Source: an uncultured Clostridia bacterium (GTDB taxonomy: Bacteria > Bacillota > Clostridia > Oscillospirales > Acutalibacteraceae). From it: 37,091 nucleotides of DNA. Numbering within the stretch: position 1 is the first letter of the stretch; each line of letters starts with the position of its first letter. This document shows, in pieces, positions 7,573-14,911 of this stretch. Location: assembly GCA_946002045.1 (NCBI GenBank), contig CAMFYM010000003.1:1-37091 (forward strand), in the 5' to 3' direction. The position numbers and the translations under genes were made by a program. The notes under the pieces are model-generated. The model saw only the letters and a program-made list of their open reading frames with translations. It had not been told where the DNA came from and did not search any database.

Positions 7573-8763
7573 TTACTTTTTATATTCCTTTGCTACCTGA
7601 CCCAGTGCTCTTACGCCGTTAATGATACCGTCGTCTGTTGGCGTTGAAAAGTTAAGCCTTATATACTGTGTTTGCTTTGTATCGTCAACAAGAAAGGCGT
7701 TACCCGGTACAACTGCAACCTTTTTATCTATTGCCCTTTGAACAAACTCGAGCATATTGACATCATCGGGTAATTTGCACCAAACAAACAACCCACCTTC
7801 AGGTCGAACATAAGTTACAAAATCGCCTAATTCTTTATCAATACAATCGCACATCAGTTCAAGCTTTTTTCTGTAAATACCTTGAATTTTCTTAATATGT
7901 GCTTCTACATCATACTGCTTAAACCACTGATACACAACCATTTGATTAAGGCAAGGAGTATGAACATCTGTTGCCTGCTTGCCCACAGTCATTTTTGCAA
8001 TAATATCCTTATGGGCAATACAATATGCAACACGCATACCCGGTGATAAAATCTTTGAAAATGAGCCTGCATAAATAACTATACCCTCGTCATCTATTGA
8101 CTTTATTGTAGGTAAGCTCTCCCCTGCTACACGCAAATCACCGTATGGATTATCCTCAAGAATAACAACACCGTATTCCTTTGCAAGAGCATAGATGCGT
8201 TTTCTTTTTTCAAGGGACATTGTGGCGCCAGACGGATTTTGAAAATTAGGAATTGTATAAATAAATTTTGTGTTTGGATTTTCCTTTAATGCCTTTTCAA
8301 GCAATGATACATCCATACCGTCTGCCTCAACAGGCACACCAACCAGCCTGCAACCATAGGAGCGAAATGTGTTAAGAGAGCCAATAAACGACGGTTCCTC
8401 GCAAATTACTGTGTCGCCCTCGTTACACAGCACCTTTGTTGCCAGGTCCATAACCTGTGTTGCACCGGACATAATAATCACATTATCAAAGTCTTTTCCT
8501 ATATTCTCCTTTGATTTCATCCAAGTGCTAATGGTGTTACGAAGTGGCTGATAGCCCTCTGAAACACCGTATTGAAGTGCATCAATAGGCTGATTTTCCA
8601 ATATTTGCTTTGTAATTTCTCTAACCTCATCAACAGGAAATGCCTCAGGAGCAGGATTGCCTGCTGCTAAAGGAATAATACCCGGAATTGAGGTTGCCTT
8701 TAAAATTTCTCTTATAGCACTGGGCTGAAGTGAAGAAATTTTATTTGAAAATATAAAATCCAT
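7573..8763 (-). CDS. PLP-dependent aminotransferase, class I/II
   Basis: A fold-type I aminotransferase of 396 residues. Visible motifs are YGVSEGYQPLR (65-75), the pyridoxal-phosphate region PNFQNPSG (172-179), EDNPYGDLR (203-211) and the Schiff-base lysine K237 in SFSKILSPGMR. The pattern is that of the stand-alone relatives of MocR-type domains, often annotated as 2-aminoadipate or aromatic aminotransferase. No DNA-binding domain is attached. Substrate is not decidable from sequence; its position directly before trpS makes an aromatic amino acid possible, but this is only context. AAGGAAG precedes the ATG, 12 bases after the transferase gene. Confidence 0.88.
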   Translation of the reverse strand: MDFIFSNKISSLQPSAIREILKATSIPGIIPLAAGNPAPEAFPVDEVREITKQILENQPIDALQYGVSEGYQPLRNTISTWMKSKENIGKDFDNVIIMSGATQVMDLATKVLCNEGDTVICEEPSFIGSLNTFRSYGCRLVGVPVEADGMDVSLLEKALKENPNTKFIYTIPNFQNPSGATMSLEKRKRIYALAKEYGVVILEDNPYGDLRVAGESLPTIKSIDDEGIVIYAGSFSKILSPGMRVAYCIAHKDIIAKMTVGKQATDVHTPCLNQMVVYQWFKQYDVEAHIKKIQGIYRKKLELMCDCIDKELGDFVTYVRPEGGLFVWCKLPDDVNMLEFVQRAIDKKVAVVPGNAFLVDDTKQTQYIRLNFSTPTDDGIINGVRALGQVAKEYKK

Positions 8764-8775
8764 TTTTCTACTTCC

Positions 8776-11700
8776 TTAAATAATACCGTCCTTCTTCAAA
8801 AATCCGATTAGTCTTTCGGTATTTCTTCCGTCGTGGAATTCTACTATTTTTGAATATTTATCTATATATTCCTTTGGTTGAGGATTGTTGTAATTTCTTT
8901 CAATAGAAGCAGATAAGCCCTCTGTTGAATAGAAATAATCACCAAAAACATTACCCTCATTAAGCATAAGCTTTGTTGTGGGGCCATACTGCTCCATACA
9001 CTCATCCTTTTCCTCCCAATAGAATATTACACGAGTACCTCTGTAAAAGGCGTCATATGCTATTGAGGAATAGTCGGTAATGAGCACTCTTGCCTGCTTA
9101 AGTATATCGTCATACTTAACATCTGTTGCAATAGTATCTGTTACTGCTTTAGGCAGGCGCTTAAGCTCGTTAATGATCAGAGGATGAGGTAAAATGATAA
9201 CCTTATCCCTAAGGTTTTGAGGAACACTGTCAAAAATCCTCATAATCATTTTAAAATAGCTTGTTTCAAGAAAATTGTCACGGGCAATGTTGATTTCCCA
9301 CGGACGCCAAGTTGGCATAATAACAATTTTGTCGGCGTCATCATTAAGTGTATTTTTATCAAACTTTGGCAAGCCTGAAATATACAAATCCTCATACTCA
9401 TGTCTGCCAAGCTCAACAAAATGATCTGCCTCTGCCTGAGAGGAAACAACAACACGATACTTGCCCTTAAGATTTTTCCTTTTAAACATCTTTCTTGACT
9501 CACTGTCAAGAGATACCATATACATTACACCGTGCTGCAGGAACACATAATTTTTACGCTTATCTGCAACCTTTGCAAGTGCAAGCTTATTAAATGTTTT
9601 TAAATCTATTGAATGTATTAAGGTTTCAGTACCGATAAATGTTTTAGCCTTAAAAAAGTACAGGTAATGCTTAAATGAATTTTTTATGAGCACATTTTTC
9701 CTATATTTTTCCGGAACATCATTAACGGCGTCCTTTGAGATAATGAAATATGAATATTCATATCCACTGTCTAAAAGCTTTTCAAATAATACGCTGGCAC
9801 TTTCCTCATACTTGCCGGCATTTTTTTCAAACAGCAAAACAAGCTGCTTTGCCTTTTTGCTATGCCATAGCAATGATACACCAAAGGCTATTATCTGCAA
9901 AATTATTTTAGACGGAGCATCGGATTCGTTATAGGAACGAACATATATATTAAGTCGATTACCTCTTGTTTGACGGAAGATGGCAACAGTATTTGTTTTC
10001 TCCTCACGCATTATAGGACCACGAAGTCCTAAAAATCTAACCGGCAACATACCGTCATAGATAATATGACACCTTACATCATAGCCTAACGGGTCTTTAT
10101 AGTTAATGGCAACCATATTATTGGCAGGCATATCGATTACATCCTCCACATTTAGTGAGAAGTAATATATGCCGAAATGGTGCTTTGATAATCTGTTATT
10201 AAAGGCAAAGAAATGTGGCTTATACTCATTATCGCCAACGGTAATCCAAGTGTCCTTAAGCCTTACTTTAATAGGAGTTTTAAAACGGAACATACTAAGG
10301 CAAATCATTTTGTTTTTACGCTTTAAATAAAGGGGCAACAAATTCTTCATAGAAGAATTCACACGATACATTTTGTTTGAAAAATTGGTTTGTCTTTCCT
10401 CAATATATCTTTGATTTTCCTCCTGTGAGCAGTCAATTTCTTTAAAGCCCTTTTGCTTTTCATATTTTCTTACGCGCTTAACGGTTTTACCTGCAAATTT
10501 TGAATAGCACATATAGTCACCGTGGACTACATATTCCTTTTCGCCGTCCATGGTGCAAAGGGCGCCTGCAATAAGCATATTTGTGCAGGAGAAATCGACG
10601 ATTTTATCAGGCTTTAAGGAATAGAACAGCCTGTTTTTTTCTCTTTCAAAAAAGCGCTTTGTAACTGAATTATCCTTAACACATCCAAAAATTCTTTTTA
10701 ATGCTAATACAATCAGCTCAAGGGCAGTAACCTGAAATGCAGTAACCGTACCAAGACTTGACTGATTAGGCTTAAGAGTATTTATAAATCTCTTTTTCCT
10801 TTCGGAAAGGTCACGCCTGTATGCAATAACATAATTGTAATCGCTGTTTCTGTTCATATATGCTCTTAAATTAGAAAACTGAACAGGAGCCATATTACCT
10901 GCATAGATAAGGCAAAGCTTTTTATTATCCGACTTATCAAGCTTAAAGCAATCGCTTTTACCCGTTACCATCAGCTCAAACAGTTTTTCACAGGAATTAA
11001 CATATCCATTGGTGCAGTATGCTTTTACAAAATCATCAGCTGCTACTGTTGGCTTGTTCATTTCGTCAATCAAAGCATCAACATTTTCTACAATAGGAAA
11101 CGGCAGACCTTCAAAGGGAATATAAACTCCCCTTGTGCTCAAATAATTTTCCTTATCATAAGCAAAAAGAATAATCTTCTTTTCTGTTACGGCATAGTCA
11201 AAGAACACACTTGAATAGTCGGTAATAAGACCGTCGCAGGCGTTCAAAATCTCATAGGTATCGTAATCAGATGAAAAATACTCAATATGCTTAAAGCTGC
11301 TGCAATCAATACCCTTAGCAAGCAGGAAATGCAAATTAACAAGCAATACCGTGTCATCATCAAGCCTACTGTCGATTTGCTCAAGAATTTCTCTTGTTAC
11401 TTTAAGCTGACGGGCAGTATCGGCAGTTCTGCCTGTACCACGCCATGTGGGCATATAGGCAAACAATCTTTTGTCCTTATAGCCCAACGCATTCTTCATA
11501 CGAATAGCCTGTTCCTTATCATAGAAAACATAGTTTCTCGGATAATTCGCAATTAAGGAATAGCCGTTAAAAATATTTTTCAGGTCATAGTCCTGCATAA
11601 ATACATTACGGGTAAATTCGTTTGGAAAAAGAGCATAGTCGCTCATAAGATAATTTTTTTGAATATTAGCAAGAGATGCAAGATTGGATTTATCTGACTT

Positions 11701-12123
11701 ACCTAATGTTTTTAACGGAGTACCGTGCCAGGTGTTCAAAAATACCTGACCCTCTCTTTTGTTAAAATACGGTGGGAAGGAATTATCTGTCAGCAAATAC
11801 TTTGCCTGTGCTAAATACCTGCAATATAAATCGCTGTCACGCACCACAAGAATTACCTTGTCAAAGCCATAAAGCTTCATTCTGTTTTTTGCAGATTTCA
11901 TTGTTGAATCAGTAACAACAAAGGCTGTTATGTATTCACTCCACCGAGGATTAGTATTGAGTTCCCTAAGCATTGAAAACATATTGCCGTTAATATTAGT
12001 TCCCTGTCCACCCTCAAGCAACACAAGCTTGTCATCAACAGGCAGTTTAAGGTATTTGATATAAGCAGGCTTTATCCCACTTTTTATCTTTTTCAGTTGT
12101 GTAAAAAATTTCTTTTTATTCAC
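8776..12123 (-). CDS. Two-module CDP-glycerol/polyol-phosphate transferase (TagF-like)
   Basis: A 1115-residue membrane-associated transferase expected to move glycerol-phosphate or another polyol-phosphate from a CDP donor onto a surface polymer. Two complete Glyphos_transf-type modules are visible. Module 1 has TWHGTPLK (131-138) with the presumed catalytic histidine, PTWRG (225-229) and TDYSS (301-305). Module 2 has FLQHG (861-865), PTWR (937-940) and TDYSS (1016-1020). The region between them (about 400-760) resembles neither module clearly; part of it (about 620-735) looks beta-rich. Two full active sites in one chain suggest addition of two different units or processive polymerisation. 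Translation starts at a GTG preceded by GAGG eight bases upstream. The gene lies just after a MITE-like repeat. Confidence 0.88.
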   Translation of the reverse strand: MNKKKFFTQLKKIKSGIKPAYIKYLKLPVDDKLVLLEGGQGTNINGNMFSMLRELNTNPRWSEYITAFVVTDSTMKSAKNRMKLYGFDKVILVVRDSDLYCRYLAQAKYLLTDNSFPPYFNKREGQVFLNTWHGTPLKTLGKSDKSNLASLANIQKNYLMSDYALFPNEFTRNVFMQDYDLKNIFNGYSLIANYPRNYVFYDKEQAIRMKNALGYKDKRLFAYMPTWRGTGRTADTARQLKVTREILEQIDSRLDDDTVLLVNLHFLLAKGIDCSSFKHIEYFSSDYDTYEILNACDGLITDYSSVFFDYAVTEKKIILFAYDKENYLSTRGVYIPFEGLPFPIVENVDALIDEMNKPTVAADDFVKAYCTNGYVNSCEKLFELMVTGKSDCFKLDKSDNKKLCLIYAGNMAPVQFSNLRAYMNRNSDYNYVIAYRRDLSERKKRFINTLKPNQSSLGTVTAFQVTALELIVLALKRIFGCVKDNSVTKRFFEREKNRLFYSLKPDKIVDFSCTNMLIAGALCTMDGEKEYVVHGDYMCYSKFAGKTVKRVRKYEKQKGFKEIDCSQEENQRYIEERQTNFSNKMYRVNSSMKNLLPLYLKRKNKMICLSMFRFKTPIKVRLKDTWITVGDNEYKPHFFAFNNRLSKHHFGIYYFSLNVEDVIDMPANNMVAINYKDPLGYDVRCHIIYDGMLPVRFLGLRGPIMREEKTNTVAIFRQTRGNRLNIYVRSYNESDAPSKIILQIIAFGVSLLWHSKKAKQLVLLFEKNAGKYEESASVLFEKLLDSGYEYSYFIISKDAVNDVPEKYRKNVLIKNSFKHYLYFFKAKTFIGTETLIHSIDLKTFNKLALAKVADKRKNYVFLQHGVMYMVSLDSESRKMFKRKNLKGKYRVVVSSQAEADHFVELGRHEYEDLYISGLPKFDKNTLNDDADKIVIMPTWRPWEINIARDNFLETSYFKMIMRIFDSVPQNLRDKVIILPHPLIINELKRLPKAVTDTIATDVKYDDILKQARVLITDYSSIAYDAFYRGTRVIFYWEEKDECMEQYGPTTKLMLNEGNVFGDYFYSTEGLSASIERNYNNPQPKEYIDKYSKIVEFHDGRNTERLIGFLKKDGII

Positions 12124-12160
12124 AGTGAATACCTCTTTTCAGTAAACTAATTGGAATTAA

Positions 12161-12429
12161 GCAAGCGAGATAAATCCGAACAAGCCTAAAACGGCTTGAT
12201 TTCGGCATATTTTCGCTTTTCGTCATTGTAAGGCGCCAGCCTAACGGCTTCCTCAAAACAAAAATCTGCTCAAAATCGATTCCGTTTTAGGTCGCAGATT
12301 TTTTATGAAACGGATTTTTCGTTAGGCAAGGCACAAAACGCAGTTAATCCTTTCGGATTAACGAGTATTTTAACACAGCATAGCGGGAAATCCGTTCACA
12401 AAAAACTTATTCGGATTTATCTCACTTGC
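12161..12429. mobile_element. MITE-like element with 24-bp terminal inverted repeats
   Basis: The left end at 12161-12184 and the right end at 12406-12429 are inverted copies of each other at 22 of 24 positions. TTAA flanks both sides (12157-12160 and 12430-12433), compatible with a target duplication or with a longer inverted repeat. No transposase or other long reading frame is inside, so this is a non-autonomous element. Its left 74 bp recur at 197-270. The interior folds strongly: GCCTAACG (12239-12246) pairs with 12320-12327, AAAATCTGC (12261-12269) with 12294-12302, and TTAATCC (12344-12350) with GGATTAA. The right end encodes the last codons of the upstream gene. It accounts for nearly all of the 293-base gap between the two transferase genes. 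Confidence 0.8.
12261..12302. terminator. Hairpin with flanking T-runs inside the repeat element
   Basis: AAAATCTGC and GCAGATTTT form a stem enclosing a 24-base loop. The stem is followed by T-rich sequence on both strands: TTTTTGTTTT on the minus strand and a T-run ending in ATG on the plus strand. It could reduce read-through from the TagB-like gene into the TagF-like gene. The long loop makes it weaker than the other terminators in the window. Confidence 0.4.
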
Positions 12430-13538
12430 TTAAGCAGCATTAAAATAAATTTTGAAAGTATCTCTGCATTGTTATTGCTTGAGTTTTCAATATATTTTGA
12501 CTTGAATGCAAACAATGCGTTTTGGTCATAAGCATCTGATTTGATAGACACACAAAGCTGTTCTGCGTTTTCAAATGTGACAGACGGCATTTCTTTCTTA
12601 AGGTCAATATTTATTCCTCTTTCGTCCACATACTGCTGATAATCAGGCACAAAGAAATATAACGGTTTCATCAACAATGACGCTTCAAATGCACATGCAG
12701 AATAGTCGGTAATAATTACATCGGCTATTTTCATAAGTTCGATTGAGGAATAGCTACCGTTATAGGAAAAGCTATCATCCCTTTTTACCTGTGAAAACAA
12801 CGGATGTGTGCTGACGATAAGATGATAATCCTCCATACCCTGCGAAAATTCTGTTTTCAGCTCATTAACTGCGTAAGCCTCTCTGTCACGGAAGGTGGGT
12901 AGATAAAGAACAATCTTTTTATCGCTTAATCCCGGATTTTCTCTAAAAAACCTGATTGCCACGCCGTCGGTTGACAATATCTCATCAACCCTTGGTAATG
13001 AGCAAATTTTAATTTTGCTGTTATCGCAGCCAAAAGCCTGAGCATAAAATACGGCAGTTGCTCTTGAGGGAGCAAGAACATAATCATAATTTTTGTGCAT
13101 ACACATTGCATTACTGATTTTTTCGTCCCTGCCCTCTTTAGTGCCAACACTTTGTAAGCCAAACTTTTTTATTGCACCGAGAGCGTGCCACATTTGAATA
13201 ACCTTAAGCTCCTTTTTATGCTTAAGACAGGATACCGTTATTGAATATGTGTCGAGTATTGCTACTCTTGAAGTGGCAAGGTAGTACATATCGCCGATTA
13301 CACCAATGCAATACTTAATTTTATCGCCTATTCCATCAGGTATCATACGAAGTCGAAACACCTGCTGTGTATCGGGTGAAATCTGTTCCAACGCCTTTTC
13401 CAGCAAAAGCATATCAATACTCTTATCGTTACTTTGCCTTGAAAGATAAACAACTCTGTTTTTTGTTTTTAACAGCTTAAGAGGTGCATAAAGCACTGCC
13501 AAGCCGAATTTTAAAATAGAAAATAGAATAATCTTCAT
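12417..13538 (-). CDS. CDP-glycerol glycerophosphotransferase family protein (TagB-like)
   Basis: Single-module transferase of 373 residues, with one N-terminal hydrophobic stretch (about 4-20) for membrane association. Motifs are MWHALGAIKKFG (116-127) with the presumed catalytic histidine H118, LPTFRDRE (213-220) and ITDYSACAFEA (276-286). Single-module TagB-type enzymes add the first glycerol-phosphate (primer) to a lipid-linked disaccharide; that exact role is inferred by length and architecture only. The start lies 3 bases after the glyA stop, indicating translational coupling. The last residues (KQVR and the stop) are encoded by the terminal inverted repeat of the adjoining element, so its natural end may have been altered. 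Confidence 0.85.
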   Translation of the reverse strand: MKIILFSILKFGLAVLYAPLKLLKTKNRVVYLSRQSNDKSIDMLLLEKALEQISPDTQQVFRLRMIPDGIGDKIKYCIGVIGDMYYLATSRVAILDTYSITVSCLKHKKELKVIQMWHALGAIKKFGLQSVGTKEGRDEKISNAMCMHKNYDYVLAPSRATAVFYAQAFGCDNSKIKICSLPRVDEILSTDGVAIRFFRENPGLSDKKIVLYLPTFRDREAYAVNELKTEFSQGMEDYHLIVSTHPLFSQVKRDDSFSYNGSYSSIELMKIADVIITDYSACAFEASLLMKPLYFFVPDYQQYVDERGINIDLKKEMPSVTFENAEQLCVSIKSDAYDQNALFAFKSKYIENSSNNNAEILSKFILMLLKQVR

Positions 13539-13541
13539 ACC

Positions 13542-14795
13542 TTACTCATAAAGTGGGTATTTGCTGCAAATCTCTGCAACACCACTTAATATTGCGTCCT
13601 TACTGTTTTCAAAATCTGTAACTGCAAGATGAATAAATCCTGCAATCTTGTCCATATCCTCTGTATTAAGACCTCTTGTTGTGGCAGCAGGAGTACCGAT
13701 ACGAACACCTGAAGTAACAAATGGTGAAAGCGGCTCATTAGGTACTGTATTTTTGTTAAGGGTAATATGAACCTCATCAAGTCTGTTTTCAAGCTCTTTA
13801 CCTGTAACGCCTGTACCTCTCAAATCAAGAAGGCAAAGGTGATTATCCGTTCCACCTGACACAAGGTTAAGACCACGGTCTGTAAGTCCCTTTGCAAGCG
13901 CCTTTGCATTATCAATAACTCTTTGCTGATATTCCTTAAATTCAGGCTTAAGAGCCTCACCAAAGCAAACAGCCTTACCTGCAATCACATGCATTAAAGG
14001 ACCACCCTGTGTACCCGGGAATACTGCTGAATTAAGCTTTTTTGCAAGAAATTCGTTATTGCAAAGAATAAGACCGCCACGAGGACCACGCAGTGTTTTA
14101 TGTGTTGTTGTTGTAACTACATCTGCATAAGGTATCGGTGACTGATGAAGTCCTGCTGCAACAAGGCCTGCAATATGAGCCATATCAACCATAAACATAG
14201 CACCGTTTGCGTGAGCAATATCTGCCATTGTTTTAAAATCAATTTCCCTTGGATATGCAGAAGCACCTGCTACAAGAAGCTTTGGCTTAACCTTATTAAC
14301 CTGCTTTGCAAGCTCCTTAAGGTCAATAAAGCCGTTATCATCAACACCATACGGTACGAAATTAAAATACTTACCACTGATATTTGCAGGTGAACCGTGA
14401 GTAAGATGACCACCGTTATCAAGGCTCATACCCATTACCGTATCACCCGGCTTAAGAAGAGCAAGGTAAACTGCTGTGTTTGCCTGTGCACCTGAGTGAG
14501 GCTGAACATTAGCAAAATTACAGCCAAACACCTCACAAGCTCTTTTGATAGCAATTTCCTCAACAACATCAACATACTGGCAGCCACCGTAGTATCTTTT
14601 TCCGGGAAGTCCCTCTGCGTATTTATTAGTTAAAACCGAGCCCATTGCTGCCATAACCTGTGGTGAAACAAGGTTTTCCGAAGCGATAAGCTCAATATTT
14701 TCTCTTTGTCTTTTAAGCTCGAGGCTCATTGCGTCAGCAACCTCTCGGTCGGTTTCTGCTACCTTTGCGATAGAATCGAAGTAATCTGAAAACAT
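13542..14795 (-). CDS. glyA: Serine hydroxymethyltransferase
   Basis: Interconverts serine and glycine with tetrahydrofolate, the main source of one-carbon units. The 417-residue protein has the SHMT landmarks NIELIASENLVS, NKYAEGLPGKRYYGG (57-71) and the PLP-lysine segment TTTTHKTLRGPRGG with K233. The ATG at 14795 is chosen because GGGAGG lies 6 bases before it and the N-terminus then matches the family. An upstream in-frame ATG at 14855 would add 20 unrelated residues and lies in promoter-like sequence. It heads a cluster with cell-surface transferases and is nearly joined to the TagB-like gene. Confidence 0.96.
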   Translation of the reverse strand: MFSDYFDSIAKVAETDREVADAMSLELKRQRENIELIASENLVSPQVMAAMGSVLTNKYAEGLPGKRYYGGCQYVDVVEEIAIKRACEVFGCNFANVQPHSGAQANTAVYLALLKPGDTVMGMSLDNGGHLTHGSPANISGKYFNFVPYGVDDNGFIDLKELAKQVNKVKPKLLVAGASAYPREIDFKTMADIAHANGAMFMVDMAHIAGLVAAGLHQSPIPYADVVTTTTHKTLRGPRGGLILCNNEFLAKKLNSAVFPGTQGGPLMHVIAGKAVCFGEALKPEFKEYQQRVIDNAKALAKGLTDRGLNLVSGGTDNHLCLLDLRGTGVTGKELENRLDEVHITLNKNTVPNEPLSPFVTSGVRIGTPAATTRGLNTEDMDKIAGFIHLAVTDFENSKDAILSGVAEICSKYPLYE

Positions 14796-14826
14796 AATAT
14801 CCTCCCATATTAAATAATACTTTAAT

Positions 14827-14855
14827 ATATTACCACATATTACAAAAATATACAA
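14827..14855 (-). promoter_or_regulatory. Candidate sigma-A promoter for glyA
   Basis: Minus-strand -35 TTGTAT (14850-14855) and -10 TAATAT (14827-14832) with a 17-base spacer, about 30 bases before the glyA start. The surrounding DNA is extremely AT-rich, which lowers the weight of the match. Confidence 0.45.
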
Positions 14856-14885
14856 CTATAATATAATAATATTATTATATATTTT

Positions 14886-14909
14886 AAAGGAGAGCAGTTG
14901 CCCTCCTTT
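14886..14909 (-). terminator. Terminator of the GT2/glycerophosphotransferase gene
   Basis: Read on the minus strand, AAAGGAGGGC and GCTCTCCTTT form a 10-bp stem (one G-T pair) around an AACT loop, starting 2 bases after the stop of the upstream gene and followed by an AT-rich tract. It separates that gene from the glyA promoter. Confidence 0.7.
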
Positions 14910-14911
14910 AA

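Noticed and set aside
14796..14855. Upstream ATG extending glyA by 20 residues
   Set aside because: The extra residues do not match SHMT, the region holds the promoter-like elements, and GGGAGG fits the start at 14795.
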